Shown here one piece after another: positions 22,765-30,525 of a stretch of 37,549 nt of DNA. The position numbers and the translations under genes are program-made. The notes under the pieces were generated by a model. It had not been told where the DNA came from. It saw only the letters and a list, made by a program, of their open reading frames with translations, and did not search any database. Position 1 is the first letter of the stretch; every line of letters begins with the position of its first letter. Source of the stretch: an uncultured Clostridia bacterium. Its GTDB lineage: Bacteria; Bacillota; Clostridia; Oscillospirales; Oscillospiraceae. The DNA lies in contig CAMHMZ010000023.1 of NCBI GenBank assembly GCA_946186375.1, positions 1 to 37,549 of the forward strand. Direction: 5' to 3'.

Positions 22765-24054
22765 CTACATCGGTCCCAGAAGGGCGTTCGGGAGCCAGGA
22801 GCAGAAGCCGGGGATAAAGGTGATCATCAGGATGACGATGAGGTCGACCAGGATCATGACCATCATCCAGGGGATGAGCTTCGTCACACCGACCTTGACG
22901 ACCGTGACCGTGACGAAGAGGTAGCTGCCGACGGGCGGGGTCAGGCCGCCGACGACGGTGCAGAGCGTGAAGAAGAGGCCGAACTGGACCATGTCCACGC
23001 CCATCTGCTGCAGCAGCGGATACACCAGCGGCAGCACGACGGGCATGACGGCCACGGGCTCCATGAAGCAGCCGATCAGCAGCACGAAGGCGCCGACAAG
23101 CAGCATGATGATGGTGGGGTTGCCGGAGGAGACGCTCATGAGCCACTCCTGGAACACCCTGCCGAAGCCCTCGACCGTGAAGATGTACGCGAACATCGTG
23201 GAGGCCGCGTACAGGGACAGGATCTGGCCGGTACCCTCGGCGGCGTTGAAGAGCACCTTCGTGATCTTCTTGAAGTTGAGCTCCTTGTAGAAGAAGATGC
23301 CGACGACGAGGCCGTAGACGCAGGCGATGGCGCCCGCCTCGGTGGGCGTGCAGAAGCCGGCGGTGATGCCGATGATGATGATGAGCGGCATCAGCAATGC
23401 CCAGAAGCATTCGCCCAGGGCCTTGACGACCTTTTTGATCTCGAACTTCCCGCCGTAGTCGATGTTGTGCCTGCGCGCGTAGAGGTGGCAGATGACCATC
23501 AGGATGAGGCCGATCACCACGCCGGGCGTGTAGCCGGCGAGGAACATGCGCGTGATGGACAATCCCGTGATGGCGGCAAACATGATCATGACGTTGCCGG
23601 GCGGGATGATGGGCGCCGTGGAGGCGGCGCCGGCGATCATGGCGCCGGTGAATTCCTTCTTGTAGCCGATCTTCTCCATATCGGGGGCCGTGATGGAGCC
23701 GATGGCGGCCACGGCGGCCGTGCCGGAGCCGGAGACCGCGCCGAAGACCATGTTGGCGGCCACGCACACGATGCCGACGCCGCCGCGCAGCCAGGAGAAC
23801 AGGGCCGAGCAGAACTGGATGATGCGCTTGGACAGACCGCCCTGGTTCATGATGGCGCCCGAGATCATAAAGAAGGGGATCGCCATCAGCGTGAAGGAGT
23901 TGACACCGCTGATAAAGCCGCGGCAGTTCATATACATCTGGATGCCGCCGTCGCCCAGGGCCACGGCCAGAAAGCCCGCGCCCAGCAGCGAGAAGGTGAT
24001 GGGCACGCCCAGCAGCATCAGCGCGAGGAGAGAGATACAGGCAATGATCAGCAT
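22765..24054 (-). CDS. dctM: TRAP transporter large permease (DctM)
   Basis: The 429-aa, highly hydrophobic protein has the DctM signatures GVPITFSLLGAGF, FTLMAIPFFMISGAIMNQGG, FGAVSGSGTAAVAAIGSITA, AGAASTAPIIPPGNVMI, GFCTPTEAGAIACVYG and LTPPVGSYLFV. It forms the elevator-type transport domain that uses a Na+ gradient to import the substrate delivered by DctP. The start codon follows directly on the dctQ stop (TAA-ATG), with a GGAGG inside the end of dctQ, so translation is coupled. Na+ for transport could be supplied by the decarboxylase pump encoded nearby. Confidence 0.96.
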   Translation of the reverse strand: MLIIACISLLALMLLGVPITFSLLGAGFLAVALGDGGIQMYMNCRGFISGVNSFTLMAIPFFMISGAIMNQGGLSKRIIQFCSALFSWLRGGVGIVCVAANMVFGAVSGSGTAAVAAIGSITAPDMEKIGYKKEFTGAMIAGAASTAPIIPPGNVMIMFAAITGLSITRMFLAGYTPGVVIGLILMVICHLYARRHNIDYGGKFEIKKVVKALGECFWALLMPLIIIIGITAGFCTPTEAGAIACVYGLVVGIFFYKELNFKKITKVLFNAAEGTGQILSLYAASTMFAYIFTVEGFGRVFQEWLMSVSSGNPTIIMLLVGAFVLLIGCFMEPVAVMPVVLPLVYPLLQQMGVDMVQFGLFFTLCTVVGGLTPPVGSYLFVTVTVVKVGVTKLIPWMMVMILVDLIVILMITFIPGFCSWLPNALLGPM

Positions 24055-24600
24055 TTACGTTTCCTCCCCCTCGTTGATTTTCTCATATTCCGATTTTTCC
24101 TCGGTCCCGTTCCACAGCGCCTTGACCTTGCCCGGCAGGATGCGGAGATAGCCGAGCGCCATGGCGATGGAGCCGACAACATAAGAAGAATACAGGACCC
24201 ACTGCGGCCAGCCCGTGCCGGTAAGCTTCATGGGCGCATAGATCTTGATCATTTTGAAGGCCGCCGGCAGCAGCGCGATCAGGAAGAAGCAGGTGAGCGC
24301 GCGCGTCAGGGCGTACAGGACGGCTCTGACCTTGTGGCTCTTGATAAGCTCCTGCAGCAGATCCAGCGTGACGTGGTCGTCCTCGCGGGCCGTCAGCGAG
24401 GCGCCGACGCAGGTGACCCAGACGGCGCACAGGATGACGATCTCCTCCGCGGCGCGGAAGGAGTGGTGGAAGGCGTAGCGGCTCACGGTGTTGACAAAGC
24501 ACACGCAGATCATGATGAACAGCAGGATCGCGCAGAACCACTTGACGATCTTCTCGATCGCGTCGTCGACCTTGCAGTAAATCTCGATAAATTTTTTCAT
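24055..24600 (-). CDS. dctQ: TRAP transporter small permease (DctQ)
   Basis: The 181-aa protein has four transmembrane helices. Typical features are FCAILLFIMICVCFVNTVSR, then RAAEEIVILCAVWVTCVGAS, and REDDHVTLDLL. The chosen ATG at 24600 has GAGGG 9 nt upstream; the frame extends further upstream but crosses the dctP-dctQ hairpin. DctQ is the membrane scaffold partner of DctM. It is the second gene of dctP-dctQ-dctM. Confidence 0.93.
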   Translation of the reverse strand: MKKFIEIYCKVDDAIEKIVKWFCAILLFIMICVCFVNTVSRYAFHHSFRAAEEIVILCAVWVTCVGASLTAREDDHVTLDLLQELIKSHKVRAVLYALTRALTCFFLIALLPAAFKMIKIYAPMKLTGTGWPQWVLYSSYVVGSIAMALGYLRILPGKVKALWNGTEEKSEYEKINEGEET

Positions 24601-24666
24601 AGGCAATTCCCTCTTTTTAAAGACTAAGGGGGCTTTGGGGCGGGCGCTCCGCCCTCCGATAAAGCT

Positions 24667-24695
24667 TCCGGAGGACCCGGAATGGGTCCTCCGGA
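24667..24695 (-). other. Intra-operon hairpin between dctP and dctQ
   Basis: A 12-bp perfect stem TCCGGAGGACCC / GGGTCCTCCGGA with a 5-nt loop and no T run. Such structures after binding-protein genes commonly act as partial terminators or 3' stabilisers, giving more binding protein than permease. Confidence 0.7.
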
Positions 24696-24729
24696 TTTGC
24701 ATGAGTCAGGATTGGGTTCGTCCGGGAAC

Positions 24730-25779
24730 TTATTTCGCGTGGGCAGCCACGTAGTCGAGGGCCTCCTGGAAGATGGCCTCGTCGCCCCACTCGGCGATCT
24801 TCTGATCGCGGAACGGCGTGTCGGCCTCCTTGAACTTGGCAAACTCCTCGGGAGACAGAGAGACGACCTCAACGCCGGCGGCCTTGATGTCGCTCAGCAG
24901 GTTGTTGTTGACGATCTCACGGTCGTAGCACTGCTGCACGCAGTAATCCTTGAACACGTCGATCAGGATCTTCTGCAGGTCCTCGGGCAGCTTCTGGAGA
25001 TTGGTCTTGTTGATCATCAGCAGGTTGAGGGAGGCGATGTGATAGGTCTCGACATACCAGTGGAAGGCTTCCTGCTGGCCGCGGGCCAGGATGGAGGCCG
25101 GGTCGGACTCGAGGCCGTCGATGGTGCCGTTGGAGAGGCCGGTGATGACCTGGGAGGAGCTCATCGCGGTGGGCGCGCAGCCCCAGCCCTCGACAGTGGC
25201 CATGTAGACGTCAGACTGCGGTACGCGGATACGCAGATCCTTGCAGTCGGCCACGGTCTTCACGGGCTTGCTCTCAATGGTGCAGAGGCAGCGGATGCCC
25301 TGGCTCATGGCGCCCAGGCAGTAGAGGTCGATGCCGGCAGCCTCGAGCTGCTTGTTGGTCAGGTCGGGCAGCACTTCACCCAGCGCGTTCATCTGGGAGT
25401 AGTTGTCGACAACGTAGGGGAGCTCGGACCAGCCGATGGCGTCGATCTGGCCGACAGTGCCCCACACGGAGGGGCCGGACAGGCTCATGTCAAGGTCGCC
25501 GGAGAAGACCTGGGGGATCAGCTCTTCCTCGGAGCCCATGGTGCCGCCGGGGACGACTTCGATCTTCAGGCGGCCGCCGGACTGCTTCTCAACCTCGGCC
25601 GCGGCCTTGTTGATCCACAGGGACTCATGGCCGCCGGATTCTTCCGCGGCAAAGATGTGGTAGAACTTCAGCGTGTAGGTCTCGTCGCTCGAAGCGGGAG
25701 CGGGAGCGGCCTGCTGTCCGCAGGCAGCCAGCGCGAACACCATGGTCAACGCCAGCAGCAGTGCCAGGATCTTTTTCAT
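24730..25779 (-). CDS. dctP: TRAP transporter substrate-binding lipoprotein (DctP family)
   Basis: The 349-aa protein has a lipoprotein signal (LLALTMVFALAACG, Cys20) and a DctP fold: YTLKFYHIFAAEESGGHESL, EVVPGGTMGSEEELIPQVFS, and the hallmark DLRIRVPQSDVYMATVEGWG with the substrate-clamping Arg185. SNGTIDGLESDP follows. DctP proteins bind carboxylate-bearing ligands through this Arg, so a sugar acid or other organic acid is the likely substrate. AAGGAGG lies 7 nt before the ATG. It is the first gene of the TRAP operon, with a strong promoter upstream. Confidence 0.95.
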   Translation of the reverse strand: MKKILALLLALTMVFALAACGQQAAPAPASSDETYTLKFYHIFAAEESGGHESLWINKAAAEVEKQSGGRLKIEVVPGGTMGSEEELIPQVFSGDLDMSLSGPSVWGTVGQIDAIGWSELPYVVDNYSQMNALGEVLPDLTNKQLEAAGIDLYCLGAMSQGIRCLCTIESKPVKTVADCKDLRIRVPQSDVYMATVEGWGCAPTAMSSSQVITGLSNGTIDGLESDPASILARGQQEAFHWYVETYHIASLNLLMINKTNLQKLPEDLQKILIDVFKDYCVQQCYDREIVNNNLLSDIKAAGVEVVSLSPEEFAKFKEADTPFRDQKIAEWGDEAIFQEALDYVAAHAK

Positions 25780-25884
25780 ACTTTTTCCTCCTTATTGTTT
25801 TGTTTTGTTTTCCGGCGAAACAGGAAGTCCTTTCCCGTCCGCGCGGAGCTTTCCGAAGTTTGTTTAGCACAAACTGACAAGTAC

Positions 25885-25914
25885 AATATACAATAAAGGA
25901 GGTCAAATTGTCAA
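25885..25914 (-). promoter_or_regulatory. Promoter of the TRAP operon
   Basis: A consensus TTGACA (25909-25914), an 18-nt spacer and TATATT on the minus strand. The spacer and -10 region contain repeated TACAAT/ATTGTA hexamers and GGTCAAA, words also present in the deoR upstream region (21320-21370); they may be DeoR sites. Confidence 0.65.
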
Positions 25915-26213
25915 CTTTAACTGATAAACGCGAAAAGAACACTTTGTTCACAGATCGGCCAAAATGCGCGAAACGCGCATTTTTTTACTTTTTTGAAACA
26001 ACTTTTTTATGCAGGGGGCATAAAAACATGTTTTTAATTTTATTATAGTTACTTTCTTAACAGGATTTCATATAAAAAACGGCCGCCGGTGAGTAAGTTT
26101 TCAGTTTTCAGTTTTCAGTTTTCAGAAAGGAAAACGTAGATTTCCGCGCAGATCCGTCGTTTCCCTCATTCCTCATTCCGCATTCGGAAACCAGTCACTC
26201 CGAATTCCCTACT
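25915..26213. other. AT-rich intergenic region with an orphan hairpin and a copy of the recurring tail
   Basis: A stem AAAATGCGCG-AAA-CGCGCATTTT (25961-25983) followed by TTTTTACTTTTTT looks like a plus-strand terminator, but no plus-strand gene precedes it. From 26096 comes TTCAGTTTTCAGTTTTCAG, then GTAGATTTCCGCGCAGATCC and CATTCCGCATTCGGAAACC, the recurring tail in reverse. No gene seen. Confidence 0.55.
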
Positions 26214-26244
26214 AAAAAGAGCCGGCGGTGTACCGGCTCTTTTT
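26214..26244 (-). terminator. Intrinsic terminator of the permease/adaptor operon
   Basis: AAAAAGAGCCGG, a 7-nt loop and CCGGCTCTTTTT, 15 bp after the last stop codon on the minus strand; the T run exists in both directions. Confidence 0.88.
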
Positions 26245-26259
26245 CTGCTCCGTATTCGC

Positions 26260-27369
26260 TTATCTGCGCTCGTGGGCGCCCTGTTTCTTCTCCCAGCGTC
26301 TGCGCTGCCTTTTGCGCACGCTCTCCTCGGCGCGATCGCGCACGCGCGGCCAGAGCTCCTCCTCCAGCGCGCGCTTGCCGTCCACCAGCAGCCGCAGCAG
26401 CCAGTAGACCGCCGTGATGAGCGGCAGCAGCAGGGCCAGGCCCGCGTACAGCAGCAGCCGCGCACAGCGATCCTCCGTCACGCGGGCGGCGTTCTCCCAG
26501 TAGGGATAGAGGATGCCCATGCTCTGGATGGAGCGTCCGTCGATATGCCGCAGCAGTTGCAGCAGCCTGTCGACGCCGAAGCGGCCAGTGTTGGTCAGCA
26601 CTTCGCCGCGGCCGAGCGGAAAATGCTCCTTGGCCACGCGTGCGGCAAAGCCCCGGACGGGCTCGGCCATCACAGCCTCATAGCAGGTGACACAGTCGTT
26701 CTCCCCTTCCATGTCCTTGCCGAAGAGCGAGAGATAGGCGTCGTAGCTCATGAAAAGGCCCTGCCCGGCCGTGTAGGCCAGGGTGCTGGCCGAGTCCTGC
26801 TCGCGCTCGATGACGCCGCCGACAAGGAAGGGCTGGCCGTTGATCTCGATGCTCATCCCCTGCAGCTGCGTGCCGCCGAAGAGGAGCCAGGCCAGATCCT
26901 CGTCGAGGAGCACCAGGTCCTTCATGAGGTCGTTTTCGCCGAAATAGGAGCCGCTGAGCAGCCGCAGCGGATGGAAAGCAAAGAAATCCCCGCCGACGGC
27001 GATGCACGCGGCCTCGCCCGAGGCGCGGGCGCTCGACACCGTGACCTTGCCGGTGCCGCTCCAGGCGTCCTTCCAGAGTCCTTCCGTGCCCTCGGCGTCC
27101 AGCGCGGCCGTGTGGAATTCCTCCATCATCGCCGTGCGGAATTCATAGATCTCCTTTTTGCCGACCGGCCCGTCGCCGGGGAGGAAGCAGGAGATCTGGG
27201 AAAAGTGCTGCTCGCTGCCGCCCTGCCAGCGTTCGGCGGCCTGCTGGCTGGGGAGCGACGTGCCCAGCATGTAAAGGCGCAGGAGGCAGGCTCCGACGAT
27301 CAGCAGCAGCACGAGGCACAGGCCCAGCAGCAGCCGCAGCCGCAGCTTCATCCGTCTCTTCTTAGCCAT
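26260..27369 (-). CDS. MacB-like periplasmic-core membrane protein without ATPase or full FtsX domain
   Basis: The 369-aa protein has an N-terminal transmembrane helix (LLLGLCLVLLLIVGACLL) and an extracytoplasmic domain (about 40-310). The phrases VGGDFFAFHPLRLLSGSYFG, DLVLLDEDLAWLLFGG, GMSIEINGQPFLVGGVIERE and GLFMSYDAYLSLFG match the MacB periplasmic core that sits between helices 1 and 2 of MacB-type ABC exporters. One hydrophobic hairpin (LLLYAGLALLLPLITAVYWL) and a highly basic tail (RKRQRRRWEKKQ) close the protein. A normal MacB permease has three C-terminal helices and a nucleotide-binding domain; neither is present. The gene overlaps the adaptor gene by 8 bp, so the two products probably work together. 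Confidence 0.8.
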   Translation of the reverse strand: MAKKRRMKLRLRLLLGLCLVLLLIVGACLLRLYMLGTSLPSQQAAERWQGGSEQHFSQISCFLPGDGPVGKKEIYEFRTAMMEEFHTAALDAEGTEGLWKDAWSGTGKVTVSSARASGEAACIAVGGDFFAFHPLRLLSGSYFGENDLMKDLVLLDEDLAWLLFGGTQLQGMSIEINGQPFLVGGVIEREQDSASTLAYTAGQGLFMSYDAYLSLFGKDMEGENDCVTCYEAVMAEPVRGFAARVAKEHFPLGRGEVLTNTGRFGVDRLLQLLRHIDGRSIQSMGILYPYWENAARVTEDRCARLLLYAGLALLLPLITAVYWLLRLLVDGKRALEEELWPRVRDRAEESVRKRQRRRWEKKQGAHERR

Positions 27370-29605
27370 TGTCGTTCATCCGGACCTGGTCGCCCACGTT
27401 GACCGGGCGGTCGCTCGTCGTGATAACAAAGTCGCCGTAGCTCAGATCTCCGGAAACGGCGGCGCTCACGTCGTCCTGCGCGAGGACGGTGACCTCCACG
27501 CGGCGGGCAAAATAGCGGTTGCCGAGCGGAGAGTTCTTGGCCTCGATGCGCAGCACGAAGCTGCCGTTGGTGTCGCTGCGGATGGCGGAGTTGGGCACGA
27601 TGATATCATAGTTCTGGCTGCGCGAGCCGACCGCGATGGTCAGCTCCGTGCCGGGGTTGACGTCGCCGGAGACGTCAAAGGTCAGGAGCTTGTTCGTCTG
27701 CGGCGCCTGGGGATCGGTCTGGATATTGGTGAGGGTGGCGAGGATCTCGCTGCCCCAGTAGTAGTTGCTCACGGTGGCACTGTCGCCGGTGCGCAGGCGG
27801 CGGGCCTGCTCATTGGTGACAGAGAAGGACAGCGTATAGCCCATGTCCGGCACCTGGATGAGGCAGAGGACCTCGCCCTTGGGCGCGGTGTTGCCCGCGG
27901 TAAAGCCGATCGACTCGATCACGCCGCCGACGGGCGCCGTGATCTGATTGCCCTCGCCGCCGGATAGCTCCTCGAGCTTGGCCTTGGCGCGGGCGATCTG
28001 CTCGGCCAGATCCTGCAGCTCGATCGCGGAGCTGGCGGAGCTGCGGCCATCGGACTGCAGCGTCTCCTCCAGACCGGAGAGCGTCTTCTGGGCATTGTCC
28101 CGCTCGTCGCGGGCCTGGATGTACTTCTCGGCGGTGGTGCCGTAGCGCTTGAGCAGCGCGTCGAGCGCCGCCTGTGCGGCGGTGACCTTTTCGTTGGCGC
28201 GCTCGATCTGCGCGTCCGCGTCCCGGTCAAGGGCGTTCTGGAGGTTTTCCAGCTCCTCTTTGGCCGTCACGAGCAGATTGCGGACCTTCTTGAGCTTGGC
28301 CTTGTCAGTCGTCTTGTTCGCCAGCTTGTTGTCGAGCTGGGTCTCCAGCTTTTCGACCAGCTCCCTCTCCTCGTCGGTCAGGCCCACGGTGGACATGCGC
28401 CGACGCAGCTCAGACAGGCGGCGGGCCGCAAAGCGCAGACCCAGGCTCTGCCCGTTCGAGGCACTCTCGCCCTCTGGTTCAGTAGTCTCTTCGGGAGCCG
28501 CGGTCTCTTCGGGCACGGCGCTCTCTTCGGGCGCGGCCGTCTCCTCGGGCGCCGCGGTCTCCTCGGGCGCCGCGGTCTCCTCGGGTGCAGCAGTCTCCTC
28601 GGGTGTCGCAGTCTCCTCGGGTGCCGCGGTCTCCTCGGGCGCCGCGGTCTCCTCGGGCGCCGCGGTCTCCTCGGGTGCTTCGGTCTCCTCGGGTGCGGCG
28701 GTCTCCTCGGGTGCGGCGGTCAGCTTGGGTTTGGCAGTCTCTTCGGGGGCTGCGCTCTCAGATGCAGCCTCCTCTTCGTCCGTTTCCTCCGGAGCCGTCG
28801 TCTCCTCGGGCACCGCGGTCTCTTCCGGGGCCGTCGTCTCCTCGGGAGCCGCGGTCTCTTCCGGAGCCGGGGTCTCTTCCGGAGCCGGAGTCGGGGTCGG
28901 CTCCGTCTCGCCTACCGCGTCGGCGAGCTCCGTTTCGCGGGCCTCGAGCACCTTGACCCAGAGCTGCTGCTTCTGGATCTTCTTCCAGGTCGCCTCCTTG
29001 GCCTCGGCGACCTGCTGCTTGGCCTCCTCGAGCTCGGCCTGGGCCTTGGCGAGGTCCTTCTCGGCCTTCTCGAGCTTCTTGTTGTAATCGTCGATCGCTT
29101 CGCTCGCCTGCTCGCGCGCCATCTGCTGCTTGAGCTCCTTCTCGGCGCGATCGTAGGCGCTCTGCGCGAGCTTGAGTGCTTCGCGCGCGGCGCTGATCTC
29201 GCGGTTGAGCTGGGTATAATCGTAGACCGGCATGCCGGCGGCGGCGCGCTTGTAGCTCAGCTCGAGCTGGCGCAGGCTCTCGGCGGCCTCCTCGACCTCG
29301 GCGCTGTCGCCCTCGCCCATGACGAACAGGACGTCTCCCGCGGAGACCTCCTGCCCGCTGCGCACGAGCACGGACTGGATCTTGCGGGTGCTCTCGGCCT
29401 TGAGCTCGTAAGCGCCCACGGCGGTGACGTTGCCGGTGCCGCGCACGCGGACCGTGATGGGCCCGCTCTGCACGCTCTGCACGGCGACCTCCGCCAGCGA
29501 GCGGTTCATGATGGTATTGGAGAAGAAGGTCAGCACCAGCAGCACCGCGAGGAAAATGATCGCGGCGTTTTTGACCCAGCCTCTGTTCTTGACTTTGTTA
29601 TCCAT
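27362..29605 (-). CDS. MacA/HlyD-type membrane fusion (periplasmic adaptor-like) protein with PEET repeat insert
   Basis: The 747-aa protein has an N-terminal transmembrane helix (VKNAAIIFLAVLLVLTFF) and a split biotinyl-lipoyl domain (about 48-97, RSGQEVSAGDVLFVMGEGD, and 553-590, ITAPVGGVIESIGF). A long coiled-coil hairpin (about 104-230 and 390-550) is followed by beta-barrel and membrane-proximal domains to the C-terminus (PNSAIRSDTNGSFVLRIEA, VGDQVRMND). At the tip of the hairpin sits an unusual stretch of about twenty PEET-containing hexapeptides (241-377). In Gram-positives such adaptors pair with MacB-type permeases. The partner here is the downstream overlapping gene. AGGAGG lies 8 nt before the ATG. 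Confidence 0.88.
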   Translation of the reverse strand: MDNKVKNRGWVKNAAIIFLAVLLVLTFFSNTIMNRSLAEVAVQSVQSGPITVRVRGTGNVTAVGAYELKAESTRKIQSVLVRSGQEVSAGDVLFVMGEGDSAEVEEAAESLRQLELSYKRAAAGMPVYDYTQLNREISAAREALKLAQSAYDRAEKELKQQMAREQASEAIDDYNKKLEKAEKDLAKAQAELEEAKQQVAEAKEATWKKIQKQQLWVKVLEARETELADAVGETEPTPTPAPEETPAPEETAAPEETTAPEETAVPEETTAPEETDEEEAASESAAPEETAKPKLTAAPEETAAPEETEAPEETAAPEETAAPEETAAPEETATPEETAAPEETAAPEETAAPEETAAPEESAVPEETAAPEETTEPEGESASNGQSLGLRFAARRLSELRRRMSTVGLTDEERELVEKLETQLDNKLANKTTDKAKLKKVRNLLVTAKEELENLQNALDRDADAQIERANEKVTAAQAALDALLKRYGTTAEKYIQARDERDNAQKTLSGLEETLQSDGRSSASSAIELQDLAEQIARAKAKLEELSGGEGNQITAPVGGVIESIGFTAGNTAPKGEVLCLIQVPDMGYTLSFSVTNEQARRLRTGDSATVSNYYWGSEILATLTNIQTDPQAPQTNKLLTFDVSGDVNPGTELTIAVGSRSQNYDIIVPNSAIRSDTNGSFVLRIEAKNSPLGNRYFARRVEVTVLAQDDVSAAVSGDLSYGDFVITTSDRPVNVGDQVRMNDNG
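28475..28885. repeat. Imperfect 18-bp tandem repeat array encoding (A/V/T)PEET(A/T)
   Basis: About twenty in-frame copies of an 18-bp unit (plus strand GCGGTCTCCTCGGGCGCC) lie inside the adaptor gene, interrupted once by a DEEEAASES/KPKL stretch. The unit is strongly acidic and proline-rich. The identical central copies suggest length variation by slippage or recombination. Confidence 0.9.
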
Positions 29606-29649
29606 ATCGATAGCCTCCTGTCGGAGATTGGAAGAATTGAAGAAAACGC

Positions 29650-30525
29650 TCAGCCCTTGACGGAGCCGGAATTGGCGATGCCCTCGACGAGGTACTCCTC
29701 GCCGTGGAGGAACAGCAGCAGACTCGGCACCATGTACACGGTGGCCATGGCGAAGGCCAGGCCGATCTCACCGGAGTTGATGTTCGAGAGAAACACCGAC
29801 AACGGCTGGGAGTCGGCGTCCTTGAGCAGCACCAGCGGCTGCTCGACCATGTTCCAGTAGTCGATGAAGACGAGGATCGCGATGGAATAGAGCGCCGAGC
29901 GGCACTGCGGCAGGCACACGCGGGTGAAGATCTGCCACTCCCCCGCCCCGTCCACGCGGGCCGCCTCGATAAGTGAAAAGGGGATGCGCCGCATGAACTT
30001 GGTCAGCAGAAAAACCGAGAAGGGCGCAAACATGCCCGGCAGGATGATGCTCCAGCGGGTGTTGAGGATGCCCAGGCGCTGGGCCACGAGGTAGTTCGGC
30101 ACCAGCGTGACCTGATAGGGCATGAGCATCAGAATGACATAGAAAAAGAAGATCGCGCTGCGCACCGGCCCGCGCCAGCGGGTGAAGCCGTAGGCCGCGA
30201 CGGCGGCAATTGCCACCTGCAGCAGGACGATCGGCACCACCAGCAGTACGCTGTTCCAGAATTTGAGCAGGTATTCCGGGGACTTGACGAGGCCCGACAG
30301 GTACTGCTCGAAGGTGACCTTATCCGGAATGAACTTGAGGTTCACCGTTTTCGAGACGAAGCCGCCGCTCGTCGTGGAAAAGATCATGCCGTAGTTGGCG
30401 ACGATCTCGCTCTCGGCCATGAAGGAGTTCGTAATCGTGAGGACGGTCGGCATCAGGAACAGGAAGGCGAAGATCGCGCAGAGCAGAAAGATGGCCGCCC
30501 GACCGAAGGGCTTTTTCTTCTTCAT
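29650..30525 (-). CDS. Carbohydrate ABC transporter permease (CUT1, MalG/LacG type)
   Basis: The 291-aa protein has six transmembrane helices and an EAA loop (IEAARVDGAGEWQIFTRVCL). The typical MalG-type phrases ILMLMPYQVTLVPNYLVAQR, MFAPFSVFLLTKFMRRIPFS and SGEIGLAFAMATVY are present. The start ATG overlaps the stop of the upstream permease by 4 bp (ATGA). No ABC ATPase is encoded nearby, so it would depend on a shared MsmK-like ATPase elsewhere. The adaptor gene follows after 44 bp. Confidence 0.92.
   Translation of the reverse strand: MKKKKPFGRAAIFLLCAIFAFLFLMPTVLTITNSFMAESEIVANYGMIFSTTSGGFVSKTVNLKFIPDKVTFEQYLSGLVKSPEYLLKFWNSVLLVVPIVLLQVAIAAVAAYGFTRWRGPVRSAIFFFYVILMLMPYQVTLVPNYLVAQRLGILNTRWSIILPGMFAPFSVFLLTKFMRRIPFSLIEAARVDGAGEWQIFTRVCLPQCRSALYSIAILVFIDYWNMVEQPLVLLKDADSQPLSVFLSNINSGEIGLAFAMATVYMVPSLLLFLHGEEYLVEGIANSGSVKG

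Noticed and set aside
22456-24627. Plus-strand 723-codon open frame rich in His, Asp, Arg and Gln
   Set aside because: Antisense to dctM, dctQ and part of the TPR-like gene. Composition is typical of a GC-rich shadow frame.
28475-28885. CRISPR-like spacing of short repeats
   Set aside because: The repeats are contiguous 18-bp coding units in frame, with no spacers and no cas genes.
28149-29087. Plus-strand frame with long Ser-Ser-Gly-Ala repeats
   Set aside because: It is the antisense reading of the PEET repeat and coiled-coil coding region; no ribosome binding site.
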